Source: Pseudomonas marincola (GTDB taxonomy: Bacteria > Pseudomonadota > Gammaproteobacteria > Pseudomonadales > Pseudomonadaceae). From it: DNA of 64,000 nt. The translations under genes and the position numbers were made by a program. Below the pieces are notes generated by a model. That model did not search any database and was not told where the DNA came from. It saw nothing but the letters and a program-made list of their open reading frames with translations. Positions 42,947 to 52,344 of this stretch are shown here, in pieces; the first letter of the stretch is position 1, and each line of letters begins with the position of its first letter. The DNA lies in assembly GCF_900116605.1 (NCBI RefSeq), contig NZ_FPBC01000017.1, forward strand, positions 35,970-99,969, read 5' to 3'.

Positions 42947-44917
42947 ATGTCGCAAACACCAGTCATCGAATACGCTCAGCTCGAATGGGATGAACAAGGC
43001 CTGCCCTTCTCCAGTGCCTATGGCGACATTTACTTTTCACGCGATGACGGCCTCGAGGAAACCCGCGTGGTGTTTCTCGAAAACAACCACCTGCCCGAAC
43101 GCTTTGCGGCGCTGCAAGCCAACGATACGTTTGTGATTGCCGAGACCGGTTTTGGCACCGGCATGAATTTTTTATGCGCCTGGCAACTGTTTAATCGACA
43201 AGCGCCCGCCTCTGCACGCCTGCACTTTATAAGCGTGGAGAAATACCCGCTGAGCCCCGATGACTTAAAACGCGCATTGGCACTCTGGCCAGAACTGGTT
43301 GAGTTCTCAGAGCCGCTGCTCGGCCAGTACGTGGCCATTCATCCAGGCTTTCAACGCATAAAACTAGCCGGTGGGCGCGTTGTGCTGGACCTGCTGGTCG
43401 GTGATGGCGTCGAGATGTTCAGCCAACTCGATGCACGCGTGAATGCTTGGTTTCTCGATGGCTTTGCACCTGGGAAAAACCCGCGACTGTGGTCGCCTGA
43501 ACTGTTCGAGCAAGTTGCCAGGCTTTCAGTAACAGGCACCAGTTTTGGCACATTCAGCAGCGCCGGGGTGGTACGCCGCGCGCTTAAAGAAGCGGGCTTT
43601 ACGGTGAAACGCGTACCGGGCATTGGCAAGAAATGGGAGTTCATCAAAGGTGAATTTGCCGGCGAGTCGGTAGCCGTGCAAAAACCCTGGTTTGCGCGCC
43701 CGGTTAACCCGGTTAAAGAGCGCAACGCACTGGTTATAGGTGCTGGGCTGGCGGGCTGCGCAACGGCTGCAAGCCTGGCCCAGCGCGGCTGGAAGGTGAC
43801 CTTACTGGAGCGTCATTCAAGCATTGCTGCGGAGGCGTCGGGCAACCCGCAAGGCGTGTTGTACCTGAAGCTGTCCGCGCACGGCACGGCACTTTCACGG
43901 CTGATTGTCAGTGGTTTCGGCTACACCCGCCGTCAACTTGAGCGGCTGAACAAGGGGCTCGACTGGGACAACTGCGGCGTCCTGCAACTGGCGTTTGACG
44001 ACAAGGAGGCGCAGCGTCAGGCAAAGATCGCTCAGGCATTCCCGCAAGCCCTGGTGCAGAACATCAGCCAGAGCCAGGCCGAAACCATTGCCGGGGTCAA
44101 GCTTGAAAGTGGCGGTCTGTACTACCCCCAAGCCGGCTGGGTTCATCCTCCGGCCTTGTGCCAAAGCCTGGGTGCACATGCCAATATCACCCTGCAACTG
44201 CATCAGGACGCCCTGCAACTCACGCGAGAAGACGGACTTTGGCAAGCCCGCAATGGCGAGCAATTACTTGCCAGCGCCGAGGTTGTCGTGCTGGCAGGCG
44301 CCGCCGATATCAAACAGTATGAGTACAGCGCCGAATTGCCGCTGAAACGCATTCGCGGGCAAATCACCCGCCTGCCCGAAACTGTGCAAAGCGCTGAACT
44401 CAATACCGTCATTTGTGCCGAAGGTTATGTGGCTCCAGCCCGCGATGGCGAACACACACTCGGCGCCAGCTTTGACTTTAACAGTAACGATTTAACGGCT
44501 AACGCGCGCGATCATGCAGGCAACATCGAGTTATTGGAAGCAATCTCCAGCGACCTAAGCCAACGACTCAACGCACGCGAATACCCGGCTGAGTCACTGC
44601 AAGGCCGCGCTGCATTTCGTTGCACCAGCCCGGACTATCTGCCCATCGTCGGGCCTCTGGCCGACCTGCCCGCCTTCGCTGATGCCTATGCGATTCTGAG
44701 CAAGGATGCGCGTCAGGTACCGGAGATTAAATGCCCCTGGCTCCCGGGTTTGTATATCAATAGCGGCCACGGCTCACGCGGTTTGATTACCGCGCCATTG
44801 AGCGGCGAGATGATTGCCGCATGGCTCAATGATGAGCCATTGCCAGTGCCACGTGATGTAGCAGAGGGCTGCCATCCCAACCGCTTCGCACTGCGCAAAT
44901 TGGTTCGCAATCTCTAG
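42947..44917 (+). CDS. mnmC: Bifunctional tRNA mnm5s2U34 biosynthesis enzyme MnmC
   Basis: A 656-residue MnmC. The N-terminal SAM methyltransferase (about 1-245) has ETGFGTGMNFL near 65, and the C-terminal FAD-dependent oxidoreductase (about 260-656) begins VIGAGLAGCATAASLAQRGWKVTLLER. The FAD domain converts cmnm5U to nm5U and the methyltransferase makes mnm5U in the wobble position of tRNA. The length is typical. It is followed, 112 bases later, by the CstR-type operon, which is probably separate. Confidence 0.96.
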   Translation: MSQTPVIEYAQLEWDEQGLPFSSAYGDIYFSRDDGLEETRVVFLENNHLPERFAALQANDTFVIAETGFGTGMNFLCAWQLFNRQAPASARLHFISVEKYPLSPDDLKRALALWPELVEFSEPLLGQYVAIHPGFQRIKLAGGRVVLDLLVGDGVEMFSQLDARVNAWFLDGFAPGKNPRLWSPELFEQVARLSVTGTSFGTFSSAGVVRRALKEAGFTVKRVPGIGKKWEFIKGEFAGESVAVQKPWFARPVNPVKERNALVIGAGLAGCATAASLAQRGWKVTLLERHSSIAAEASGNPQGVLYLKLSAHGTALSRLIVSGFGYTRRQLERLNKGLDWDNCGVLQLAFDDKEAQRQAKIAQAFPQALVQNISQSQAETIAGVKLESGGLYYPQAGWVHPPALCQSLGAHANITLQLHQDALQLTREDGLWQARNGEQLLASAEVVVLAGAADIKQYEYSAELPLKRIRGQITRLPETVQSAELNTVICAEGYVAPARDGEHTLGASFDFNSNDLTANARDHAGNIELLEAISSDLSQRLNAREYPAESLQGRAAFRCTSPDYLPIVGPLADLPAFADAYAILSKDARQVPEIKCPWLPGLYINSGHGSRGLITAPLSGEMIAAWLNDEPLPVPRDVAEGCHPNRFALRKLVRNL

Positions 44918-44983
44918 CTGAAATGCGCCTACGCGCCCTACACCTTTGATCGGTGGCGGTTGCAAAACTGCGCCTACGCAACA

Positions 44984-45017
44984 ATACTCCCCCCTGTATA
45001 TATACTCCCAGGGGTAT
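44984..45017 (+). promoter_or_regulatory. Putative CstR/CsoR-type operator
   Basis: The quasi-palindrome ATACTCCC-AGGGGTAT (45002-45017), plus a second ATACTCC half-site at 44984-44990, is a C/G-tract dyad of the kind bound by CsoR-family repressors. It lies 12 bases before the repressor start codon, consistent with autorepression. Confidence 0.6.
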
Positions 45018-45029
45018 AAGAGAAAACCG

Positions 45030-45296
45030 ATGACGACACCAACACCTAACCAACAGGACGCCATGCTCAAGCGCCTGGCCCGCGTTGAGGGGCAGATTCG
45101 CGGCATTCAGGCCATGATTCGCCGTGGCGAAGAATGCGAGTCGATTGCTCAACAGTTCTCGGCCGCCCGCAAGGCGCTGGATAAAGCCTATCAGGAGATG
45201 CTGGCCTGCCTGCTTGAGGAAACCATGCTCAACGAAAATGGCGACGCCCAGGCCACTCTCGCCCGAGTGCGCGCCATTTTCACCAAATACACCTGA
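45030..45296 (+). CDS. CsoR-family repressor, CstR-like (persulfide-sensing type)
   Basis: An 88-residue all-helical DUF156 repressor. Aligned by eye with Mycobacterium CsoR, the first Cys is kept (Cys36) but the copper ligands His61 and Cys65 are Leu61 and Thr65, while a new Cys60 is present. That Cys pair, without His, is the pattern of CstR-type persulfide sensors rather than Cu(I) or Ni sensors. The ATG at 45030 is chosen because the longer frame runs through the operator. It is first in an operon with a rhodanese and a TauE exporter, which fits sulfide/persulfide control. Confidence 0.82.
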   Translation: MTTPTPNQQDAMLKRLARVEGQIRGIQAMIRRGEECESIAQQFSAARKALDKAYQEMLACLLEETMLNENGDAQATLARVRAIFTKYT

Positions 45297-45324
45297 AAGC
45301 CGATCTCAGTGTGGGGGTAAGCAA

Positions 45325-45867
45325 ATGACCACAGACATCCAGACAATCGATGCTGGCGCATTCGCCGACAAGCAGCGTCAGGGCCAAACCCATTTTTTGC
45401 TCGATGTGCGCAGCCCAGCTGAATTTCGTGCCGAACACGTGGCCGGTGCACGCAATGTTCCGCTCGATCAGTTGCAACCCGAGCAGTTGGCAGCACAACT
45501 CAAGGCCGATGGCCTGCAGCGCGGCGATGAGCTGTACCTGCTCTGTCAAAGCGGCATGCGCGCACGCAAGGCTGCTGAACAGCTAAAGCAATTATTGCCC
45601 GGCGTTCGGGTTATCGACGGCGGCACCAACGCCTGCGTAGCTTGCGGCGTAGCGACGAACAAGGCCGAATCCGCAGTCATCAGTATTCAACGCCAGGTGC
45701 AGATCACCGCAGGTTCGCTGGTTCTGCTCGGGGTGATACTGGGCGCAACTCTGTCACCTGCCTGGTTTGGCCTCAGCGCCTTTGTGGGAGCCGGCCTGAC
45801 CTTCGCCGGCATCAGCAACACCTGCGCCATGGCGCTACTGCTCGCCCGCATGCCGTGGAATAAATGA
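45325..45867 (+). CDS. Rhodanese with membrane tail (YgaP-like)
   Basis: A 180-residue protein. The rhodanese domain (about 1-115) has the active-site loop LCQSGMRARKA near 73, and two membrane helices of the DUF2892 type follow (about 128-170). An extra CVAC pair lies at the domain end. YgaP-like proteins transfer sulfane sulfur at the inner membrane. It is preceded by the CstR-like repressor and overlaps the tauE-like gene (ATGA). A role in lowering cellular persulfide is inferred. Confidence 0.88.
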   Translation: MTTDIQTIDAGAFADKQRQGQTHFLLDVRSPAEFRAEHVAGARNVPLDQLQPEQLAAQLKADGLQRGDELYLLCQSGMRARKAAEQLKQLLPGVRVIDGGTNACVACGVATNKAESAVISIQRQVQITAGSLVLLGVILGATLSPAWFGLSAFVGAGLTFAGISNTCAMALLLARMPWNK

Positions 45868-46619
45868 TGGACATGCTGGCCGAGTCGCTCGCAGTTGGCA
45901 GCATTCTCGGCTTGCTGCTGGGGCTTACGGGCGCAGGCGGCTCGCTAGTCGCCCTGCCCTTGCTGCTCAGCCTGCACTTGCCACTGCGCGACGCGATTGG
46001 CGTGAGCTTGGGCGCTGTCGCGTTAACCGCACTGGTCGGCGCCATACCCCGCGCCCGGCAAGGCATGGTTGCATGGAAACCGGCGCTACTGCTGACGCTC
46101 AGCGGTTTGCCGGGCAACGCAATGGGCCAATGGCTGGGCCAATTTATACCAGAAAAAGCCCTGGTCGTGGCCTTCTGCTTGCTCGTGCTTTGGGCCGCGT
46201 GGCGGATGTGGCGCAGCAGCAGTTTGCCACGTGCGAGCGAAGGCCCATTACGCAGCGGGCCACTGGTGCTGATTGGCATTGGCGTCGGCCTGTTGTCGGG
46301 ACTGATGGGCGTCGGCGGCGGCTTTCTGGTAGTGCCTGCACTGTTGTGGTTTACCCCGCTGTCGCTGCTGTCGGCCATGGCCACATCGATGGCGGTGATT
46401 TCACTGGTATCAGGCGGAGGATTTTTACTTTACCTGAGCCACGCCAGCCCATCGCCACAGCTACTCGCAGGGCTAACTGCGGGCGGCGCTGTCGGGGTAA
46501 TGGCCGGCAACTTTCTGGCCCAACGCATTGGCGGGCGTTTGCTGCAAAGAATATTTGCACTGATGCTGGTCGTCGTCAGCCTGACGCTTGCAGCTCAAAA
46601 ACTCTTTGCAGGCAGCTGA
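45864..46619 (+). CDS. TauE/SafE-family sulfite/anion exporter
   Basis: A 251-residue TSUP-family membrane protein with about eight helices. It contains the two family repeats, starting LGLLLGLTGAGGSLVALPLLL and VGLLSGLMGVGGGFLVVPALL. TauE/SafE proteins export sulfite or sulfonates, so it could remove sulfite or thiosulfate made by sulfur oxidation. Its start overlaps the rhodanese stop by four bases. Direction of transport and substrate are inferred from family and context. Confidence 0.88.
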   Translation: MMDMLAESLAVGSILGLLLGLTGAGGSLVALPLLLSLHLPLRDAIGVSLGAVALTALVGAIPRARQGMVAWKPALLLTLSGLPGNAMGQWLGQFIPEKALVVAFCLLVLWAAWRMWRSSSLPRASEGPLRSGPLVLIGIGVGLLSGLMGVGGGFLVVPALLWFTPLSLLSAMATSMAVISLVSGGGFLLYLSHASPSPQLLAGLTAGGAVGVMAGNFLAQRIGGRLLQRIFALMLVVVSLTLAAQKLFAGS

Positions 46620-46734
46620 ACCAGCTAGCCGCTAACGACGCCTATTGCGCACGAAATCGCCAGCAAAATTGGCCACACCCAGACTGACGAATGTTGCCTC
46701 AACGACGAGTCAAACTTGCAGCAAACACTCAGAC

Positions 46735-47208
46735 TCACTCGACTTCGGCACACAACTCTGCCGCGCGCAGCAATGTCGCGGTCAGCTGATAGCGCTCCCA
46801 CTCTGCCAGCTCAGCAAAGTGTTTATTGAACTCGGGCGGCAACAGTGAAGGCGCCTGCTTGAGCAATTCCCGCCCGGCATCACTGATCAACAGCCATTGG
46901 CGCCGACGGTCCTGATCATCACGTTGGCGATGCAACAGGTTGCGCTCTTCAAGCCGGTCGATCATGCCCGACAGCGTCGCGGCAGTGAGACTCACGCGAC
47001 CGCTCAAATCACTTGCCGTTAATCGGGCCTCACCCGCCAACACTTGCAATATCATCAACTGCATCGGCGTCAGCCCGCCAAAGCGACTGAGCCTCTTGGC
47101 ATGCACCTCTCCCGCCTGCTGCAAACGGCGCAAGGCCTTGAAAATCGGCATTTCGAAGGCCAAAACAGATGACAAATCCATTTCAGTAGAAACTATTTTT
47201 TTAGACAT
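46735..47208 (-). CDS. MarR-family regulator next to the NAGGN operon
   Basis: A 157-residue MarR-like protein. The winged helix is about 45-115, with LTPMQLMILQVLAGEARLTASDLSGRVSLTAATLSGMIDRLEERNLL and the wing residues DDQDRRRQWLL. It is divergent from the NAGGN synthesis genes, as in other NAGGN-producing bacteria, where a MarR-type gene is part of the conserved neighbourhood. A palindrome that it might bind lies in the intergenic gap. The inducing signal is unknown. Confidence 0.88.
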   Translation of the reverse strand: MSKKIVSTEMDLSSVLAFEMPIFKALRRLQQAGEVHAKRLSRFGGLTPMQLMILQVLAGEARLTASDLSGRVSLTAATLSGMIDRLEERNLLHRQRDDQDRRRQWLLISDAGRELLKQAPSLLPPEFNKHFAELAEWERYQLTATLLRAAELCAEVE

Positions 47209-47214
47209 ATTCGC

Positions 47215-47247
47215 CTTTCATAAGACATTAAAGCTTTGACATGAAAG
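47215..47247. promoter_or_regulatory. Palindrome with TTGACA in the NAGGN divergent promoter
   Basis: CTTTCAT (47215-47221) and ATGAAAG (47241-47247) form a perfect 7-bp inverted repeat with a 19-base spacer. The right arm adjoins TTGACA (47236-47241), a -35-like hexamer for asnO. It is a plausible MarR site. Confidence 0.45.
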
Positions 47248-47319
47248 CATTATTTTGTTTTCGTGTAAAAGGTTCGGTGCATCCGAACACCTCCCCAACG
47301 GCAACACCGGTAAGGAAAT

Positions 47320-49089
47320 ATGTGCGGAATAGCTGGAGAATTACGTTTTGATCAACGACCGGCCGACCTGGCTGCAGTCGAGCGAATCACCCATCATCTG
47401 GCCCCTCGCGGCCCGGATGCCCATGGTTTTCACAGCCAGGGGCCAATAGCCCTCGGCCACCGACGCCTGAAAATTATGGATCTGGCGGAAGCTTCCGGCC
47501 AACCCATGATCGACAGCGATCTGGGTTTGTCGATGGTCTTCAATGGCGCCATCTACAACTACCCTGAATTGCGCGAAGAGCTCAAAGCATTGGGCTATCG
47601 CTTCTTCTCGGGTGGCGACACCGAAGTCCTGCTCAAGGGCTATCACGCTTGGGGTAAAGATTTGCTGCCCAAGCTCAACGGCATGTTTGCCTTTGCCGTT
47701 TGGGAGCGCGATACCCAGCAGCTCTTCATCGCCCGCGACCGCCTCGGGGTCAAACCCCTGTATCTGTCGCGTACCGGCCAGCGCCTGCGCTTCGCGTCAA
47801 GCCTGCCAGCCTTGGTAAAAGGCGGCGACATCAGCAAAGCACTCGACCCGATTGCACTGAATCATTATCTCAATTTCCACGCCGTCGTGCCGGCTCCGCG
47901 GACGATTCTTGCCGGTGTCGAAAAACTCGCACCTGCCAGTTGGATGCGCTTTGACGCACAGGGCAACTGCGAGCAACAGACCTGGTGGCATCTTGAGTTC
48001 GGCCCTAAAGCCGATGAGCAGGCATTCGAGTTCGAAGACTGGCGTGATCAAGTGCTCACCAGCATGCGCGAAGCCGTTTCGATTCGCCAACGCGCCGCCG
48101 TTGACGTCGGTGTACTGCTTTCTGGCGGCGTTGATTCGAGCATGCTGGTTGGCTTGCTGCGTGAAGCGGGCGTCGAGAATCTGTCGACCTTCTCGATCGG
48201 TTTTCAGGACGCCGGTGGCGAACGTGGTGACGAGTTCCAGTACTCAGACCTGATCGCAGAGCGCTTCAACACCCAACACCACCAATTGCGCATTGGTGAG
48301 AGCGAGATTCTTGACCAGTTGCCTGCCGCATTTGGCGCCATGAGCGAGCCGATGGTCAGCCATGACTGCATCGCGTTCTACTTGCTCTCACGCGAAGTCG
48401 CCAAACACTGCAAAGTGGTGCAAAGCGGCCAGGGTGCCGATGAGTTGTTTGCAGGCTATCACTGGTACCCGGAAGTGGATGGTGCAGACGATGCATTCGC
48501 TGCCTATCGCAAGGCCTTCTTCGACCGCGAGCATGATGAATATGCAGCCTGCGTACAGCCCGCCTGGCTGACCGATGACCACGCAGGTGAGTTCGTTCGG
48601 GAACACTTCGCAAAGCCCGGCGCCAGTGCGGCGGTAGACAAGGCATTGCGCCTGGACAGCACCGTAATGCTGGTCGATGACCCGGTTAAGCGTGTCGACA
48701 ACATGACCATGGCCTGGGGCCTGGAGGCGCGCACACCGTTCCTCGATTATCGCGTTGCGGAACTCTCGGCACGTATTCCGGGTCGATTCAAGTTACCGGA
48801 AGGCGGCAAATACGTCTTGAAAGAAGCCGCTCGAAAAGTCATTCCGGATGCTGTGATTGACCGCAAGAAGGGTTACTTCCCCGTACCGGGTTTGAAGCAC
48901 CTTGAAGGCGCAACACTGGGCTGGGTACGCGACTTGCTGGTTGATCCGAGCCAGGATCGTGGCCTGTTCAACCCGGCGATGATCGACAAACTGTTGTCGG
49001 ACCCGCATGGCCAGCTGACACCGCTGCGCGGCTCCAAATTATGGCAAATGGCGGCACTCAACCTCTGGCTTAACGAACAGGGGCTGTAA
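47320..49089 (+). CDS. asnO: N-acetylglutaminylglutamine amidotransferase (NAGGN synthesis)
   Basis: A 589-residue asparagine-synthetase-like protein. The N-terminal glutamine amidotransferase starts MCGIAGE (Cys2 nucleophile), and the synthetase domain has a PP-loop LLSGGVDSSML near 270. In the NAGGN pathway this class amidates N-acetylglutaminylglutamine to the amide, an osmolyte made under salt stress. The neighbouring ngg-type and M42 peptidase genes fix the assignment over ordinary AsnB. Confidence 0.93.
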   Translation: MCGIAGELRFDQRPADLAAVERITHHLAPRGPDAHGFHSQGPIALGHRRLKIMDLAEASGQPMIDSDLGLSMVFNGAIYNYPELREELKALGYRFFSGGDTEVLLKGYHAWGKDLLPKLNGMFAFAVWERDTQQLFIARDRLGVKPLYLSRTGQRLRFASSLPALVKGGDISKALDPIALNHYLNFHAVVPAPRTILAGVEKLAPASWMRFDAQGNCEQQTWWHLEFGPKADEQAFEFEDWRDQVLTSMREAVSIRQRAAVDVGVLLSGGVDSSMLVGLLREAGVENLSTFSIGFQDAGGERGDEFQYSDLIAERFNTQHHQLRIGESEILDQLPAAFGAMSEPMVSHDCIAFYLLSREVAKHCKVVQSGQGADELFAGYHWYPEVDGADDAFAAYRKAFFDREHDEYAACVQPAWLTDDHAGEFVREHFAKPGASAAVDKALRLDSTVMLVDDPVKRVDNMTMAWGLEARTPFLDYRVAELSARIPGRFKLPEGGKYVLKEAARKVIPDAVIDRKKGYFPVPGLKHLEGATLGWVRDLLVDPSQDRGLFNPAMIDKLLSDPHGQLTPLRGSKLWQMAALNLWLNEQGL

Positions 49090-49098
49090 CGAAAAAAA

Positions 49099-49120
49099 GC
49101 GGAGTGCATGTGCACTCCGC
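49099..49120. terminator. Hairpin between asnO and ngg
   Basis: A perfect GCGGAGTGC/GCACTCCGC stem with a 4-base loop directly follows the asnO stop. The A-run precedes it on the plus strand, so it would terminate best in the minus direction; on the plus strand it may only attenuate or shield the mRNA end. Confidence 0.45.
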
Positions 49121-49223
49121 GTTGGTTTATCAGGCGTAGCCGGAGTAAATACCGGTCGACAACGCGAATATTAATGACCCGGAAACCATCCGGGCGTCGC
49201 AGACAGCAAAGGATCACTCTCCA

Positions 49224-50963
49224 ATGCGACCTACTGCCATCAATCAACGCCTCTTGCGCGGCCAAACACCCTCTTACGAACGCCTGCAAGCGCGCCTCGC
49301 TGAAGACCGCGATGCCAAACCCAGCACGCCGGTTGCCGTGCATTGCGGCTGGGGTCGGTTACTCATCGGCCATACGTTTGCCGATACAGAGAAGCTTGTA
49401 ACCGAACTGATCAGCGAAGAGCCTGGCGAGCGCGATATTGCGCTGTATGTTTCAGCGCCGCATCAGGTGCTCGCCTATGCGCCCCAGCAGTTGTTTCTCG
49501 ATCCTTCCGACACGCTGCGTTTGTGGTTCAGCGACTACCGCCCTGCCCGTCGCGGCTTTCGCGGTTATCGCATTCGCCGCGCCCAGAATGACGCCGACTG
49601 GCAGGCGATTAATTGCCTGTATCAGGCGCGTGGCATGCAGCCGATTGTTCCAGAGAAACTCACGCCGCATGAGCAAGGTGGCCCGACGTACTGGCTGGCA
49701 GAAGATGAAGACAGCGGCAATATCATCGGCAGCGTGATGGGGCTCAATCACCAGCGAGCTTACCGCGACCCCGAAAACGGCAGCAGCTTGTGGTGCCTGG
49801 CAGTAGACCCACAATGCAGCCGGCCGGGCGTTGGCGAAGTGCTGGTTCGCCATCTGATTGAACACTATCAAAGCCGTGGCCTCAGCCATCTGGACCTATC
49901 AGTTCTGCACGACAACAAACAAGCCAAGCGTCTGTACGCCAAACTGGGGTTTCGCGAGCTGCAAACCTTCAGCATCAAGCGTAAAAACGGCATCAATCAG
50001 ACCCTGTTCCTTGGCCCTGGCCCGCACAGCGAGATGAATCCGTATGCGCGGATTATTGTCGATGAAGCATTGCGCCGGGGCATTGAAGTGCAGGTTGATG
50101 ATGCCGAGGCTGGCCTGTTCACCCTCAATCATGGCGGCCGGAGGATTCGCTGTCGCGAGTCACTGACCGACCTGACCAGCGCCGTCAGCATGACCTTGTG
50201 TCAGGACAAACGCCTGACCCATCGCGCACTTTCTCGCGCTGGGTTATGCCTGCCTGATCAGCGACTCGCCGCCAGCGCCGAGGACAACGCGACCTTCCTG
50301 AAAAAGCACGGTCGCGTCGTGGTCAAGCCGGTAGACGGCGAGCAAGGCCAAGGCGTTGCAGTGGATCTGCGCACGCCAGGTGAAGTGCACGACGCCATCG
50401 AACGGGCCAAACCCTTTGATGAGCGGGTGATACTCGAAAGCTTCCACGAAGGGCTGGATCTGCGCATCGTGGTCATCGGCTTTGAAGTCGTCGCGGCCGC
50501 TATTCGCCGCCCTGCCGAGGTGATTGGCGACGGGCTGCACAGCATCGGTGACTTGATCGATGCACAAAGCCGCCGTCGCCAAGCCGCAACGGCCGGAGAA
50601 AGCCGCATCCCCAAAGATGCAGAAACCCTGCGCACGCTGCAATCAGCGGGATTTGACTACGACAGCGTGCTGCCGACCGGCCAGCGTTTGGCCGTGCGCA
50701 AAACAGCCAACCTGCACACCGGCGGCAGCCTGGAGGATGTTACTGACACCCTGCATCCGGTGCTCGCAGACGCTGCAAGACGCGCCGCCCGCGCGCTGGA
50801 TATTCCCGTGGTCGGGCTGGACCTGTTAGTGCCTGCTGCCGACCAACCGGAATACGTATTCATTGAAGCCAATGAACGCGCCGGCCTGGCCAATCACGAA
50901 CCGCAACCGACAGCTGAACGCTTTGTCGACCTGCTCTTTCCCCTGAGCCAGGTCGTGAGTTAG
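49224..50963 (+). CDS. ngg: N-acetylglutaminylglutamine synthetase
   Basis: A 579-residue two-domain enzyme. An N-terminal GNAT acetyltransferase (about 105-275; SLWCLAVDPQCSRPGVGEVLVRHL) is followed by an ATP-grasp ligase (about 290-575; VVVKPVDGEQGQGVAVDL near 365 and a terminal YVFIEANERAGLANHEPQPT). It makes N-acetyl-Gln-Gln from two glutamines and acetyl-CoA, the precursor of NAGGN. It is downstream of asnO with a 134-base gap holding a hairpin. Confidence 0.93.
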   Translation: MRPTAINQRLLRGQTPSYERLQARLAEDRDAKPSTPVAVHCGWGRLLIGHTFADTEKLVTELISEEPGERDIALYVSAPHQVLAYAPQQLFLDPSDTLRLWFSDYRPARRGFRGYRIRRAQNDADWQAINCLYQARGMQPIVPEKLTPHEQGGPTYWLAEDEDSGNIIGSVMGLNHQRAYRDPENGSSLWCLAVDPQCSRPGVGEVLVRHLIEHYQSRGLSHLDLSVLHDNKQAKRLYAKLGFRELQTFSIKRKNGINQTLFLGPGPHSEMNPYARIIVDEALRRGIEVQVDDAEAGLFTLNHGGRRIRCRESLTDLTSAVSMTLCQDKRLTHRALSRAGLCLPDQRLAASAEDNATFLKKHGRVVVKPVDGEQGQGVAVDLRTPGEVHDAIERAKPFDERVILESFHEGLDLRIVVIGFEVVAAAIRRPAEVIGDGLHSIGDLIDAQSRRRQAATAGESRIPKDAETLRTLQSAGFDYDSVLPTGQRLAVRKTANLHTGGSLEDVTDTLHPVLADAARRAARALDIPVVGLDLLVPAADQPEYVFIEANERAGLANHEPQPTAERFVDLLFPLSQVVS

Positions 50964-51030
50964 TCAGCCATCCGCCGCATTGCCGCTGCGCTGAACGCGC
51001 GCAGTGCGGCTTAGCGAATCAAGGAGAGTT

Positions 51031-52227
51031 ATGAGCCAACTACCGCAGCCAGATCTCGAATACCTGCAAAAAGTCCTGCTTGAGATGCTCGCCATTCCCA
51101 GCCCGACAGGCTTCACCGACACCATCGTGCGTTACGTCGCCGAACAGTTGAATGAGCTTGGCATCCCATTTGAAATGACCCGCCGCGGCACCATCCGCGC
51201 CACGCTCAAGGGCAAACTGCAAAGCCCGGATCGAGCCGTCTCAGCCCACCTCGACACCATCGGCGCCAGTGTCCGCATCATTCAGGACAATGGCCGCCTG
51301 GGTCTGGCCCCGATTGGCCATTGGTCGAGCCGCTTTGCCGAAGGCAGCCGCGTCAGCGTGTTCACCGACAACGGCGTATTGCGCGGCAGCGTGTTGCCTT
51401 TGCTTGCCTCTGGCCACGCCTTCAATACCGCAATCGACCAGATGCCCGTGACCTGGGATCATGTCGAACTACGCCTCGACGCGATGACCACAACCCGTGC
51501 CGACAGCGAGTGTTTGGGAGTATCGGTAGGTGATTTTGTCGCCTTCGATCCGCTGCCAGAATTCACCGAAAGCGGGCACATCAGCGCCCGCCATCTGGAT
51601 GACAAAGCAGGCGTCGCGGCTCTACTGGCAGCCCTGAAAGCCGTGGTGGACAGCGGTATAGAACCACCGATCGACTGCCATCCATTGTTCACCATCACCG
51701 AAGAAGTCGGCTCAGGCGCTGCCGCCGCATTGCCCTGGGATGTGAGTGAGTTTGTCGGTATCGACATCGCCCCCGTAGCGCCAGGCCAGCAGTCTAGCGA
51801 GCACACCGTGAGCGTGGCCATGCAGGACTCCGGCGGCCCGTACGACTATCACCTGTCGCGACAGTTATTGCGCCTGGCAGGAGAAAACGAAATCCCGGTG
51901 CGCCGCGATTTGTTTCGCTATTACCACAGCGATGCGCAATCCGCGGTAACCGCCGGCCACGACATTCGCACCGCGCTGCTGGCGTTCGGCTGTGACGCCA
52001 CCCACGGCTATGAACGCACGCATATCGACAGCCTCGCCGCGCTCAGCCGCTTACTGGGCGCTTACCTGCTGAGCCCGCCGGTATTCGCCAGCGACGCCCA
52101 GCCCGCAGAAGGCACGTTGGAGCGCTTCAGCCATCAACTCGAGCATCAAACCCAGATGGCCAGCGACACTCGCGTACCATCGGTAGACAGCGTGCTGGCG
52201 ACGCCCGCTAAGAAAAAACGCAAATAG
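51031..52227 (+). CDS. M42-family peptidase of the NAGGN system
   Basis: A 398-residue M42/glutamyl-aminopeptidase-like metallopeptidase. Metal ligands are seen in VSAHLDTIGASV near 72, HLDDKAGVAALL near 188, ITEEVGSGAAA near 225 and a late THGYERTH histidine. This branch is found with asnO and ngg and is thought to act on the osmolyte or its peptide precursors, for example in turnover. The ATG at 51031 has AAGGAGAG upstream; nine residues of upstream frame are discarded. Confidence 0.9.
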   Translation: MSQLPQPDLEYLQKVLLEMLAIPSPTGFTDTIVRYVAEQLNELGIPFEMTRRGTIRATLKGKLQSPDRAVSAHLDTIGASVRIIQDNGRLGLAPIGHWSSRFAEGSRVSVFTDNGVLRGSVLPLLASGHAFNTAIDQMPVTWDHVELRLDAMTTTRADSECLGVSVGDFVAFDPLPEFTESGHISARHLDDKAGVAALLAALKAVVDSGIEPPIDCHPLFTITEEVGSGAAAALPWDVSEFVGIDIAPVAPGQQSSEHTVSVAMQDSGGPYDYHLSRQLLRLAGENEIPVRRDLFRYYHSDAQSAVTAGHDIRTALLAFGCDATHGYERTHIDSLAALSRLLGAYLLSPPVFASDAQPAEGTLERFSHQLEHQTQMASDTRVPSVDSVLATPAKKKRK

Positions 52228-52344
52228 TCTGGCGAGGCGGCAGCCTGTTATCGGGCTGCCTGCCACGTCAGATTTAGCCAACAACAAACTCGACTGCGCG
52301 ACCTCTGCGCATTAGCATCGCGGCAGTTCACTGGAGAACACACC

